Assembly: GCF_020687545.1 (NCBI RefSeq)
Contig: NZ_JAJEQX010000019.1
Location: forward strand, 1-64,000
Source: Ruminococcus turbiniformis
Lineage (GTDB): Bacteria > Bacillota > Clostridia > Lachnospirales > Lachnospiraceae
Direction: 5' to 3'
Length of the DNA stretch: 64,000 nucleotides
Shown here in pieces: positions 52,741-61,523 of the stretch (positions are counted from its first letter, which is position 1; each line of letters begins with the position of its first letter). The notes below the pieces were generated by a model, which did not search any database, had not been told where the DNA came from, and was given only the letters and a program-made list of their open reading frames with translations. The translations under genes were made by a program, and so were the position numbers.

Positions 52741-54106
52741 AAACTTCTCTGTCTGTTTCATTTCCCGCGGTTTCAGGCAGGTTTTTTTCTTTTCTGGGGA
52801 ACTGCATTTCAATCCGTGTTCCCCTGCCGGGTTCACTGTCCACACTCACTTTCGCTCCGTGAAGCAGAGCGCCGTGCTTTACAATGGAAAGTCCCAGTCC
52901 GGTGCCTCCGCGCTCCTTGGAGTGGCTTTTGTCCACTCTGTAAAACCTCTCGAAAATCCGTTCATGATGCTCCCTGGGAATACCGATTCCGGTATCTCTT
53001 ACACTCACCTTCGGCCCTTCCAGTGTGTCTCCCACCCAGACAGACACCCGTCCGCCGTCATTATTGTATTTGATGGCGTTTTCGCACACATTGTATATCA
53101 TCTCATCGAGAATCTGACGGATCCCGACATAGATAACCGGCTCACCGGAGATCTCCATCCGGATATTTTTCTGCAATGCCTGAGGCGCCAGACGGCTGAT
53201 CGTCTCCCGTGTCAGATCGTAGAGATCCACCTCTTCTTTTTCCAGTTCCACAGATTCCTCGTCCAGCTTGGAAAGCTTGATAATATCTTCCACAAGAGTA
53301 ATCAGACGGCGCGCCTCTTTATAAATCCGTTCTGAAAATACCGGGATATCCGCCGGACGCACCATACCGTTTTTCATAATCTCCGCATAGCCGGAGATGG
53401 AGGTAAGAGGAGTCTTCAGCTCATGGGAGACATTTGCAGAAAATTCCTTGCGCATGTTCGCGACAGCTTCCTTCTCCTTATTCTGACGGTCCATGGCCTC
53501 GAGGAACGGGGTCAGTTCCTCATAGACTGTATTTTCCAGCGGATGTTCCAGATCCAGTTCATTGATCGGCCGGATCAGTTTCTTTGTCTGCCACTTTGCG
53601 AGGAAAAACGCGACAAGAAGCATCACAGCCGCAAGTCCCGCCATCACCGGCAGGATATCCAGCGCGGTTCCGGCGAGGCTGTCCATGGATCTGGCAGCGC
53701 GCAGAATGGTACCATCGTCCAGAAGAATCGCATAGTAATACATCTCCTGCCCGAGTGTATCCGACATTCTGACATCTTCTCCTTCTCCGTCAGCCAGCGC
53801 CTCTTTTACTTCTTCTCTCTCACTGTGATTGTCCAGCTCACTTCCGTCGCGCCCGGTATCATAGAGTACTTCCCCGTCTTCCGTAATCCGGGTTACACGG
53901 GTATCCCAGTCTACTCCGTCCATCACATCCAGATACTGGGGTCCCGATATATTCACCGCCGTCTGAATATACCGCGCCTCCTGGCGGACCTCCGACTCCA
54001 GAATCGACAGGTTCCTGTTATACATAATCACTGTCAACATTATAAAAGAGAGAAGCAGAGTAACCGATAATATCAGCACCATACTTCTCTGAATTTTCTT
54101 TCTCAT
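52739..54106 (-). CDS. phoR: phosphate-regulon sensor histidine kinase
   Basis: This 455-aa membrane kinase has two helices (near residues 10-28 and 153-171) around an extracytoplasmic sensor domain of about 120 residues. The cytoplasmic part carries the H-box SHELKTPLTSISG, the N-box NAIKYNNDGG, G1 DTGIGIP and G2 GGTGLGLSIVKHG. A typical HAMP-like linker follows the second helix. It overlaps its response regulator by 4 bases and ends at the operon terminator. The PstSCAB-PhoU neighbours define its role as phosphate sensing. Confidence 0.9.
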   Translation of the reverse strand: MRKKIQRSMVLILSVTLLLSFIMLTVIMYNRNLSILESEVRQEARYIQTAVNISGPQYLDVMDGVDWDTRVTRITEDGEVLYDTGRDGSELDNHSEREEVKEALADGEGEDVRMSDTLGQEMYYYAILLDDGTILRAARSMDSLAGTALDILPVMAGLAAVMLLVAFFLAKWQTKKLIRPINELDLEHPLENTVYEELTPFLEAMDRQNKEKEAVANMRKEFSANVSHELKTPLTSISGYAEIMKNGMVRPADIPVFSERIYKEARRLITLVEDIIKLSKLDEESVELEKEEVDLYDLTRETISRLAPQALQKNIRMEISGEPVIYVGIRQILDEMIYNVCENAIKYNNDGGRVSVWVGDTLEGPKVSVRDTGIGIPREHHERIFERFYRVDKSHSKERGGTGLGLSIVKHGALLHGAKVSVDSEPGRGTRIEMQFPRKEKNLPETAGNETDREV

Positions 54107-54777
54107 GCAGCCCCTCCGACACGATATCCGACGCCGCGCACAGTCTGGATAATCTCGCCTTTTTCTCCCAGCTTCTGCCGCAGAGTCCGGATATGCACAT
54201 CAACGGTTCTTGTCTCTCCGTCAAAGTCGTACCCCCATATCTCCGTCAGGAGCTGATCTCTTGTAAGAACAATTCCCTGGTTCCGCATCAGCTTTTCGAG
54301 AAGCTCAAATTCCTTAAGCGTAAGCGCAACTGCCTTTCCGTCCACCGTAACCTCATGTTTTTTCACATCCACATGAACTCCCGACGTCTCCATATCCATC
54401 CGGTCCTCGACTTTTCCGCTCCGCCTTAAGACCGCCTTAATTCTGGATACAAGTTCCATCATACCGAAAGGTTTTGTCACATAGTCATCCGCACCGGAAT
54501 CCAGCCCTACCACCTTATCGTACTCGGATCCTTTTGCCGTCACCATAATCACCGGAATCCCTTTTGTCTTGGGTGAGGATTTCAGCTTTCTTAAAAGCTC
54601 CAGCCCGTCGTCTCCCGGCAGCATGATATCCAGCAAAATAAGCTCCGGCGTATCAAACGCCAGAGCCTCCATAAAAGCAGAACCGTCTGCAAACCCTCTG
54701 GCCTTAAGCCCGGTTGTTTCCAGTGTATATATTACAAGCTCTCGGATGTTGTCGTCATCTTCCACGCAATATATCAT
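54103..54777 (-). CDS. phoP: OmpR/PhoB-type response regulator
   Basis: This 224-aa regulator has a receiver domain with the acidic pair in YCVEDDDNIRE, the phospho-acceptor Asp in LILLDIMLPGDDGLELL, and the Lys in DYVTKPFGMMELVSRI. The C-terminal winged helix includes LLTEIWGYDFDGETRTVDVHIRTLRQKL. It lies 27 bases after phoU and overlaps phoR. By context it is the Pho regulator of the pst operon and perhaps the phosphonate genes. Confidence 0.92.
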   Translation of the reverse strand: MIYCVEDDDNIRELVIYTLETTGLKARGFADGSAFMEALAFDTPELILLDIMLPGDDGLELLRKLKSSPKTKGIPVIMVTAKGSEYDKVVGLDSGADDYVTKPFGMMELVSRIKAVLRRSGKVEDRMDMETSGVHVDVKKHEVTVDGKAVALTLKEFELLEKLMRNQGIVLTRDQLLTEIWGYDFDGETRTVDVHIRTLRQKLGEKGEIIQTVRGVGYRVGGAA

Positions 54778-54804
54778 GCTCTCAGTTCTCCTTCATCTGT
54801 TTCC

Positions 54805-55473
54805 TTAACTTTCGTGTATCACTGCGCTGTCTTTGTGAACGCCTGTGATGGAAAATTCCACCCACTCGGCAATATTCGTCGCATGATCGCCGATACGCTC
54901 CAGATATTTTGTAACCATGATCAGGTCGAAAATTCTCTTGCCGTTCTCGCCTTTTTCTTCCTTGATAAAGTCAATCATTTCATCGCGCACTTCGTCGAAA
55001 TACAGGTCGATCTGATCGTCCGCCTTCATGACACTTCTGGCCAGTTCAAGATCTTTGTTTACATAGGCAGTCACACTGTTGCGGACCATCTTGCTGACCT
55101 CGGAAGCCATGTTTCCGATCACGTGGATCTCATCAGTCGCTGCGACTCCTTTTGACGAGATAATGATCTCCGCGATATCCGAAGTCTGATCGCCGATCCG
55201 TTCCATATCCGTAATCATCTTAAGCGCGGCGGAAATTCTTCTTAAATCCTTTGCCACCGGCTGCTGCTGGAGCAGAAGCTTTAAGCACAGTCTCTCAATA
55301 TCTTTCTCGATCTGGTCGATCTCCTCATCTTCCTCAATAATAATTTTCGCCTGCTCGATGCTGCCGTCTTTAAGCGCCTGAGTCGCCTTGGAAATTGCAG
55401 TCTCGCAGAGTTCTCCCATATGTGTGAGCTGCACTTCGAGAGAATGCAGCTGCTCATCAAATCTGTTGCGCAT
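54805..55473 (-). CDS. phoU: phosphate-transport regulator PhoU
   Basis: PhoU (222 aa) is an all-helical protein with two related three-helix bundles that bind metal. MRNRFDEQLHSLEVQLTHMG opens it, and the acidic MERIGDQTSDIAE and LERIGDHATNIAEW motifs, one per half, are the metal-binding signatures. It links PstB to the PhoR kinase and represses the Pho response in phosphate excess. It starts 3 bases after pstB. Confidence 0.95.
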   Translation of the reverse strand: MRNRFDEQLHSLEVQLTHMGELCETAISKATQALKDGSIEQAKIIIEEDEEIDQIEKDIERLCLKLLLQQQPVAKDLRRISAALKMITDMERIGDQTSDIAEIIISSKGVAATDEIHVIGNMASEVSKMVRNSVTAYVNKDLELARSVMKADDQIDLYFDEVRDEMIDFIKEEKGENGKRIFDLIMVTKYLERIGDHATNIAEWVEFSITGVHKDSAVIHES

Positions 55474-55476
55474 AAT

Positions 55477-56226
55477 TTAACCGAACCTCCCTGTGATATA
55501 GTCTTCTGTTCTCTTATCAGACGGTATAGAGAATAATTTTTCCGTATCATTGTACTCTACCACTTCTCCGAGAAGGAAGAAGGCCGTATTGTCGGATACA
55601 CGGACTGCCTGCTGCATGTTGTGTGTAACCATGACTATAGTATAGTCTTTTTTCAGCTCCATCGCAAGATCCTCGATTTTGGATGTGGAAATCGGGTCAA
55701 GGGCAGATGTCGGCTCATCCATCAGAAGGACTTCCGGCTCCACCGCAAGCGCTCTCGCGATGCAGAGTCTCTGCTGCTGTCCGCCGGACATGCCGAGCGC
55801 GCTTGTCTTAAGACGGTCTTTGCACTCGTCCCAGATTGCCGCATTTCGAAGAGAACGCTCTACGATATCATCCAGCTTTGCCTTGGAACGGACACCGTGT
55901 GTTCTCGGTCCGTATGCAATATTGTCATAAATGCTCATGGGGAACGGGTTCGGCTTCTGGAACACCATTCCGACACGTTTCCTTAACATGTTTACGTCCA
56001 TGCCCTTGAAAATATTCTCGCCGTCCAGCTCAATCGTACCCTCGATCCGGCAGCCTTCCACCAGGTCGTTCATACGGTTGATGGACTTGAGCAGAGTCGA
56101 TTTACCGCATCCGGAAGGGCCGATGAACGCGGTGATCTTGTTCGCTTCGATTTCAAGATTTACATCTTTGAGAGCCTTGAAATCTCCGTAATATAAATCA
56201 AGATTCCTGATACTTATCTTTGACAT
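55477..56226 (-). CDS. pstB: phosphate ABC transporter ATPase
   Basis: PstB (249 aa) has Walker [10 protein letters not shown], the signature [18 protein letters not shown], Walker [13 protein letters not shown] and the H-loop [28 protein letters not shown] is typical for PstB. It is cytosolic and pairs with PstC and PstA. Seventy-six bases separate it from pstA. Confidence 0.96.
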   Translation of the reverse strand: MSKISIRNLDLYYGDFKALKDVNLEIEANKITAFIGPSGCGKSTLLKSINRMNDLVEGCRIEGTIELDGENIFKGMDVNMLRKRVGMVFQKPNPFPMSIYDNIAYGPRTHGVRSKAKLDDIVERSLRNAAIWDECKDRLKTSALGMSGGQQQRLCIARALAVEPEVLLMDEPTSALDPISTSKIEDLAMELKKDYTIVMVTHNMQQAVRVSDNTAFFLLGEVVEYNDTEKLFSIPSDKRTEDYITGRFG

Positions 56227-56302
56227 ATCCTTTACCTTTCTTCATTTTGGGACGTACCCAAATTCAATTTCACTACGTCCCCTTTCACAGTTTTTTCACA
56301 AT

Positions 56303-57178
56303 TTATACAGTTGTAAGCTTTCTCGCAATCACACTTGAAATCGCGTTGATTCCCACGACAAGCACAAGCAGGATCACCGCTGTCGCATAGGCCTGGTCCA
56401 TGTAAAGTCCTTCACTCGAAAGCACATACATGTGAAGCGCCAGGGTACGCCCGGATCCGAACACACTGTCCGGGATCTGCGCGACGGTTCCCGATGTGTA
56501 CATCAGAGCCGCCGTCTCGCCGACAATACGTCCGATTGCCAGGATCACGCCGGCCAGGACGCCCGGGATCGCGGACGGGAGCACGATGCGGAACACGGTA
56601 CGCAGTTTTCCCGCGCCCAGTCCGAAGCTTCCCTCGCGGTAGGAGTCCGGCACAGCTTTTAATGCCTCTTCCGTCGTCCTCATGATCAGCGGAAGAATCA
56701 TAATTGCGATTGTGAAAGCGCCTGCCAGAAGGGAGAAGCCCCAACCCAGCGCGTTTACGAAGAACAGCATACCGAAAAGTCCGTATACGATGGACGGAAT
56801 ACCGGAAAGCGTTTCTGTCGTAAGACGGATCACTTCCACGAATTTATTTCCTCTCTTCGCGTACTCCACAAGGAAGATCGCGGAGAAGATTCCGAAAGGT
56901 ACTGCAATGACCAGTGAGAGCAGTGTCATCACGATCGTGTTGACGAAGGCCGGCACAACCGATGCGTTCTCCGAGCTGTACTCGAGTGAGAAAAGCGACG
57001 GTGTGATATGCGGCACGCCGTTTACAAGAATATAGGCGATCAGGAAGATCAGCACTGCAAATGTGATGAACGACGCCAGCATCACGAGCAGCATCATGAT
57101 AAATGAGCCCGGATGCTTCAGATAAGTCTTCAGCTTATCCTGAAAAGTTGTTTTATTCACCATCTTTTCCTTATTCAT
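56303..57178 (-). CDS. pstA: phosphate ABC transporter permease PstA
   Basis: PstA (291 aa) is a six-helix permease. Conserved blocks are TTETLSGIPSIVYGLFGMLFF and, as the coupling loop, ALKAVPDSYREGSFGLGAGKLRTVFRIVLPSA, then VGETAALMYTSG. It overlaps the end of pstC by 8 bases. Confidence 0.95.
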   Translation of the reverse strand: MNKEKMVNKTTFQDKLKTYLKHPGSFIMMLLVMLASFITFAVLIFLIAYILVNGVPHITPSLFSLEYSSENASVVPAFVNTIVMTLLSLVIAVPFGIFSAIFLVEYAKRGNKFVEVIRLTTETLSGIPSIVYGLFGMLFFVNALGWGFSLLAGAFTIAIMILPLIMRTTEEALKAVPDSYREGSFGLGAGKLRTVFRIVLPSAIPGVLAGVILAIGRIVGETAALMYTSGTVAQIPDSVFGSGRTLALHMYVLSSEGLYMDQAYATAVILLVLVVGINAISSVIARKLTTV

Positions 57179-58064
57179 GATCTGCCCCCCTCTTCAGCAG
57201 CGCAACGCTGAAATTGATGATAAGGATAAATACGAAGAGAACAACTCCCGTAGCGATCAGCGCTTCCCTGTGGAGCCCTGTTGCATATCCCATCTCAATT
57301 ACGATGTTTCCGGTCAGTGTACGGATTCCCTGGAGGATGCTGCCTGTCAGCCGCGCCTGGTTTCCGACGATCATAATAACCGCCATGGTCTCGCCGATTG
57401 CACGGCCGATTCCGAGCACGATGCCGGCGATCACACCGGACTTCGCAGCGGGGATGATAACGCGGAAGATACTTCTCTCCTTTGTCGCCCCCAGAGCAAG
57501 AGAACCTTCATAATAATGTGCGGGCACTGCGCGCATGGCGCTCTCTGTCGTACCGATGATGGTCGGGAGGATCATCATTCCGAGGATCAGGGAAGCGGTC
57601 AGGATACTGTTTCCGTTTCCGGGATTGTCCACAAGCCCCGCTCTGTACAGCATCGTACCAAACTGACGGATGAGCGGCACAACTACAACCAGTCCGAAGA
57701 AACCGTAGATAACCGACGGGATCCCGGCGAGAAGCTCTGTCGCCGCCTTCAGCGGTTTGTATATCTGCTTCGGGCAGTACATCGCCATGAAGACAGAAGT
57801 CAGGATACCGATCGGCACTCCGAAGATAATCGCGCCGGCCGTCACATAAAGACTTCCCACGATCATCGGGAGGATTCCAAACTGTTCGCTGTTCGGGCGC
57901 CAGATCTCTCCTGTTATAAACTTTACAAATCCAATTTCACTCATTGCAGGGATTCCGTTAGCGAACAGGAATACACATATGAGCGCCACCGCAAGCACAG
58001 AGGCACACGCGGCGACGAAAAATACTCCCTGCATGAATTTTTCAGTCCATGCTTTTGATTTCAT
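57171..58064 (-). CDS. pstC: phosphate ABC transporter permease PstC
   Basis: PstC (297 aa) is the other six-helix permease. LLAGIPSVIYGFFGLVVVVPL, the coupling loop AMRAVPAHYYEGSLALGATKERSIFRVIIPAA, and IGRAIGETMAVIMIVGN are standard. It lies 102 bases after pstS, with a hairpin between. Confidence 0.95.
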   Translation of the reverse strand: MKSKAWTEKFMQGVFFVAACASVLAVALICVFLFANGIPAMSEIGFVKFITGEIWRPNSEQFGILPMIVGSLYVTAGAIIFGVPIGILTSVFMAMYCPKQIYKPLKAATELLAGIPSVIYGFFGLVVVVPLIRQFGTMLYRAGLVDNPGNGNSILTASLILGMMILPTIIGTTESAMRAVPAHYYEGSLALGATKERSIFRVIIPAAKSGVIAGIVLGIGRAIGETMAVIMIVGNQARLTGSILQGIRTLTGNIVIEMGYATGLHREALIATGVVLFVFILIINFSVALLKRGADHE

Positions 58065-58077
58065 TTTTTCTCCTAAT

Positions 58078-58112
58078 GAGCCGGGAAGACATCTCTCATA
58101 TCTGCCCGGCTC
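58078..58112 (-). promoter_or_regulatory. intercistronic hairpin between pstS and pstC
   Basis: Arms gagccggg (58078-58085) and cccggctc (58105-58112) form an 8-base stem with a 19-base loop. There is no strong T-run on the minus strand. It is probably an attenuator or stability element that keeps PstS in excess. Confidence 0.55.
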
Positions 58113-58166
58113 TTAAACAAGTGGAAATCTGTTCCTTTAGAAACTCAATATATCTTTCTTAATTTC

Positions 58167-59099
58167 TTAGATTGCATCCCATGTTGTAACATCGCCAAGG
58201 TAGATGCTCTTTACCTGATCTACGGACAGGTCATCTGTCGGGTTGCCCTGGTTAACGATTACAGCGATACCGTCTGTAGCGATTACAGTTCCCTCAAGCT
58301 CAGCAGCCTCTTCGTCTTTAAGCTCTCTGGATGCCATACCGATGTCATAGCTTCCCTCGATTGTAGATGTCATACCTGTTGTAGAGTCGGATGTCTGAAG
58401 CTCGATAGATGCGTTCGGGTTCACTGCGGCATAAGCCTCGATCAGTTTCTCCATCAGCGGAGATACGGAAGAAGATCCTCCTACTACGCAGCTTCCTTCC
58501 GGAGCCTCTCCTGCGTAAGCTTCCACATCAGCTACCGGGATGTATCCCTCGTCAGCAACAACTGCCTGTCCCTCTGTGCTCATGATGAATGCCATGAAGT
58601 CTGTTGCAACCGCGTTGTCAAGATCCGGTTTTACAGCTACGTTGAACGGTCTGGATACTTTGTAGGATCCGTTCTCAATGTTCTCTGCAGTCGCGTCTGC
58701 TCCGTCGATCTTAACAGCCTTTACAAGAGACTCATCAAGAGATCCAAGAGAGATATATCCGATTGCGTACTCATTCTCAGAAACAGTTGTCATCATAACA
58801 GATGTGCTGTTTGTAACCTGAGCGTCAAGAGTTGTCATATCGTTGTCATCATCATCTACAACACCGAACAGCTCTGTGAAAGCACCTCTTGTTCCGGAAC
58901 CTTCCTCACGGGAAACAACTGTGATTGCGCTTGCCGCATCCCAGTCTGAGGAAGATGTGTCTGTGCTCTCCTCAGTCGTTGTGTCTGTGGATGCTGTGTC
59001 ATCTGTTGTTGCTGTGTCAGAAGAGCTTCCGCATCCTGCAGCGCCTACTGCCATCATGCTCACGATTGATAAGATTGCGATAAACTTTTTCATTCTCAT
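58167..59099 (-). CDS. pstS: phosphate-binding lipoprotein PstS
   Basis: PstS (310 aa) is the high-affinity phosphate receptor. The lipobox MMAVGAAGC gives a lipid-anchored Cys, followed by a Thr/Ser/Asp-rich tether. Phosphate-binding loops include VSREEGSGTRGAFTELFG and VVGGSSSVSPLMEKL. The ATG at 59099 is 10 bases after AAGGAG; a second ATG at 59093 is possible. Pho-box-like repeats lie upstream. Confidence 0.94.
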   Translation of the reverse strand: MRMKKFIAILSIVSMMAVGAAGCGSSSDTATTDDTASTDTTTEESTDTSSSDWDAASAITVVSREEGSGTRGAFTELFGVVDDDDNDMTTLDAQVTNSTSVMMTTVSENEYAIGYISLGSLDESLVKAVKIDGADATAENIENGSYKVSRPFNVAVKPDLDNAVATDFMAFIMSTEGQAVVADEGYIPVADVEAYAGEAPEGSCVVGGSSSVSPLMEKLIEAYAAVNPNASIELQTSDSTTGMTSTIEGSYDIGMASRELKDEEAAELEGTVIATDGIAVIVNQGNPTDDLSVDQVKSIYLGDVTTWDAI

Positions 59100-59167
59100 T
59101 GTTCATAATCTCCTTTTTCAATTTCAGATTACTTTTTTAGTATGTGCTTTGTTTCATCACGGTAATC

Positions 59168-59222
59168 ATCATAAAAGAGAAATGTAAAATGTAAAATCAG
59201 GTCTATGTTAAATCTGTGTAAA
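59168..59222 (-). promoter_or_regulatory. Pho-box-like repeats and promoter of the pst operon
   Basis: On the minus strand four TT(T/A)ACA units lie at 59222-59217, 59211-59206, 59195-59190 and 59188-59183. The first pair is one 11-base step apart, as in Firmicute PhoP boxes. The third unit doubles as a -35 element, with TATGAT (59173-59168) 16 bases on as the -10. The leader to pstS is about 60 bases. Confidence 0.65.
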
Positions 59223-59224
59223 GC

Positions 59225-59268
59225 CGCAAAAAGCCTCATTTTGCGCTGTTTTTAGCAAAATGAGGCTT
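59225..59268 (-). terminator. terminator of the phosphonate operon
   Basis: On the minus strand aagcctcattttgc and gcaaaatgaggctt (arms at 59255-59268 and 59231-59244) form a perfect 14-base stem followed by TTTTTG. It ends phnX just before the Pho boxes. Confidence 0.92.
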
Positions 59269-59301
59269 TCTCCTTACATAATATATCCATATTTTCACAT
59301 T

Positions 59302-60075
59302 TTATCCGAGCAGAAATTCTCCCAGATCTTCTATTGTATAGAACACTTTATCCGCGCCTGCATCCAGGAATTTATCCGCCGTCTCTCGGCACTTTTCCTC
59401 TTTTTCCTGCGGGGAAAGCGCTTCATATTCCGCAAGGCTTAAGCCCATTTCAGAACTTCCCACTACAATTCCCGCAGACCAGACGCCTGCATTCTTTCCT
59501 TCTTTGATATCCGATATGGTATCGCCAACTTTCAGCACGCGGCGCACCTTCTTAATTCCCAGCGCTTCGATATTGCGGAAGATCATATACGGGTACGGGC
59601 GTCCTTTCTGATTCGTCGAATCCGGGCTGAACCACACATCCGGCTCATATCCCTTTTCTCTGGCAGCCGGAACCACGATCTCCATCATCTTATCTGTATA
59701 TCCTGTCGTAGAGCCGATCTTGATCCCGTTTCTTCTCAGACGGTTCACTGTCTCTACAACCCCCGGCTTCGGATCTGAATAGAGGTGCAGAATACTAAGA
59801 AGCTTCTCCTCAAATATCTGGTAGAGTGCCTGCGCTTCTTCCTCACCCGGCTCTTTTCCGTGCTCTTTGATCCAGAGTTCCTTAATGCGCTCCATTTTCA
59901 GCATGGTACGGATATGATCAATCTTGAGCATTCCCATCGGCTCTCTGACTTCTTCCATCGTCGGCTCGATGCCGTACTCCTTAAACACCTCGACGAATGC
60001 CTGAACCGGTGCGAAACAGCCGAAATCTACCGTTGTCCCTGCCCAGTCAAAAATGACCGTCTTAATCTTCTTCAT
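59302..60075 (-). CDS. phnX: phosphonoacetaldehyde hydrolase
   Basis: PhnX (257 aa) is a HAD-superfamily enzyme that cleaves phosphonoacetaldehyde to acetaldehyde and phosphate. The nucleophile Asp10 is in IFDWAGTTVDFG, and the Schiff-base lysine Lys51 is in PMGMLKIDH. GSTTGYTDKMMEIV and VLKVGDTISDIKEGKNAG are further HAD motifs. It overlaps phnW by 4 bases and completes the two-step 2-aminoethylphosphonate route. Confidence 0.96.
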   Translation of the reverse strand: MKKIKTVIFDWAGTTVDFGCFAPVQAFVEVFKEYGIEPTMEEVREPMGMLKIDHIRTMLKMERIKELWIKEHGKEPGEEEAQALYQIFEEKLLSILHLYSDPKPGVVETVNRLRRNGIKIGSTTGYTDKMMEIVVPAAREKGYEPDVWFSPDSTNQKGRPYPYMIFRNIEALGIKKVRRVLKVGDTISDIKEGKNAGVWSAGIVVGSSEMGLSLAEYEALSPQEKEEKCRETADKFLDAGADKVFYTIEDLGEFLLG

Positions 60076-61193
60076 GCCTGCGCTCCTCCTTTTTCCTCAT
60101 GATTGTACTTTTCAAGAAATTCCCTCATCAGACTGCATACTTTCTCGATATCCTCAGGATAAATTTCGCCGATATTTCCAATGCGGAACGTCTCCGCCTC
60201 TGTCACTTTCCCCGGATAGATCGCGTATCCCCTGTCTTTGATGTAGTTGTACATCTGGGTGAAGGTAAAATGGCACTCCTCAGGGTAGAAAAACGTGGTG
60301 ATAATCGGTCCCTGATGCGCGCTGTCGATATACGGGCGGATTCCCATCTCTCCCATCTTCTCGATCAGCAGTCTGTTGTTCTCTGTATAGCGGCGGTTTC
60401 TCGCCTCGATTCCGCCTTCTTCCTCAAGTTCTTTCATCGCCTGCGCAAATGCGAGAACCACATGGGTCGGAGATGTGAAACGCCATTTGCCGTCCTTCTC
60501 CATCGTTTTCCACTGGTCATAGAGGTCAAGAGACAGACTTCTCGCCTTTCCTCTGCTCGCCTCAAGAAGGTCTTTTCTTGCGATTATGAAGGAAAACCCC
60601 GGAACACCCTGGATGCATTTGTTCGCGCTGCTTATGATAAAGTCAATGCCCCAGTCCTTCACGGGAATATCCACTCCGCCGAAGCTGCTCATGGCATCCA
60701 CGATAAAGACTCTCCCTTTTTCCTTTACAACCTTTCCAACCGCCTCGATATCATTGAGAATACCGGACGTTGTCTCGCTGTGTACCATGGAGACATGGGT
60801 AATCGCAGGATCTGCGTCGAGCATCTCGCCGATTTTCTGCGCGTTCGGCACTTTATTGTAATGCTCGTTGTATACATGATGCTTAATACCCGCATGTTCC
60901 GCGATGTCTGCCATACGCTCCCCGTACGCGCCGTTAGCGCATATGAGAAGTTCGTCACCTGTTCCGATCACGCTTGTCAGGACGGACTCCACTCCAAAAG
61001 TGCCGCTTCCCTGCATAAGTACAACCGTATACTCTTCGGGTGATACGTGGGCCAGCTTGAGAAGCCCTCTGCGTATTTCCTGGGTGATCTGCTTGTAATC
61101 GTCATCCCACGTACAGTGGTCAAACAGCATTTCCTGCTTCACGGTGTCCGTTGTAGTCAGCGGTCCCGGTGTAAGAAGTTTATATGATTTCAT
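60072..61193 (-). CDS. phnW: 2-aminoethylphosphonate-pyruvate transaminase
   Basis: PhnW (373 aa) is a PLP enzyme that transfers the amino group of 2-aminoethylphosphonate to pyruvate. KLLTPGPLTTTDTVKQEML at the N-terminus, LMQGSGTFGVESVL, DAMSSFGGVDI, and the PLP lysine in SSANKCIQGVPGFSFI are family blocks. The ATG at 61193 follows AGAGGAA. The 330-base gap to phnS holds a tandem repeat and a hairpin. Confidence 0.96.
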   Translation of the reverse strand: MKSYKLLTPGPLTTTDTVKQEMLFDHCTWDDDYKQITQEIRRGLLKLAHVSPEEYTVVLMQGSGTFGVESVLTSVIGTGDELLICANGAYGERMADIAEHAGIKHHVYNEHYNKVPNAQKIGEMLDADPAITHVSMVHSETTSGILNDIEAVGKVVKEKGRVFIVDAMSSFGGVDIPVKDWGIDFIISSANKCIQGVPGFSFIIARKDLLEASRGKARSLSLDLYDQWKTMEKDGKWRFTSPTHVVLAFAQAMKELEEEGGIEARNRRYTENNRLLIEKMGEMGIRPYIDSAHQGPIITTFFYPEECHFTFTQMYNYIKDRGYAIYPGKVTEAETFRIGNIGEIYPEDIEKVCSLMREFLEKYNHEEKGGAQA

Positions 61194-61220
61194 CTTTGTT
61201 TCCTCTTTTCTCTTTTCCTT

Positions 61221-61445
61221 CGCTTCTTTCCTCATAGATAGGCGCTCGCCGGCTCGGCAGCCACCAGTTCAGTCGCGCCATTCGGAAAGTCGCACTCCGT
61301 GCTTACCGCGGCTTCCGCCGCTTCTTTCCTCATAGACTGGCGCTCGCCGGCTCGGCAGCCACCAGTTCAGTCGCGCCATTCGGAAAGTCGCACTCCGTGC
61401 TTACCGCGGCTTCCGCCGCTTCTTTCCTCATAGACTGGCGCTCAC
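61221..61445. repeat. 98-bp tandem repeat, about 2.3 copies
   Basis: Units start at 61221, 61319 and 61417 with cgcttctttcctcatag, giving an exact period of 98. The first two are complete and almost identical (ata versus act after catag), and the third is cut after about 29 bases. The segment ccaccagttcag in each unit is the reverse complement of ctgaactggtgg at 61511-61522, at the end of phnS. It contains no reading frame I would defend. Confidence 0.9.
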
Positions 61446-61446
61446 T

Positions 61447-61509
61447 CCATGAGTCTGTGCTCTCGCAAAATCATGCAAGCATGATTTTTGCTCCTGCACA
61501 GACTCATGG
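61447..61509 (-). other. nested hairpin downstream of phnS
   Basis: An outer stem of 14 pairs (61447-61460 with 61496-61509, ccatgagtctgtgc and complement) encloses an inner stem of gcaaaatcatgc (61465-61476) with gcatgatttttgc (61479-61491). There is no T-run after it on the minus strand. It probably protects the phnS mRNA end or separates it from phnW. Confidence 0.75.
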
Positions 61510-61523
61510 CTGAACTGGTGGGA

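Noticed and set aside
61221-61445. Repeat array as a CRISPR
   Set aside because: The units are 98-base tandem copies without unique spacers, and no cas gene is present.
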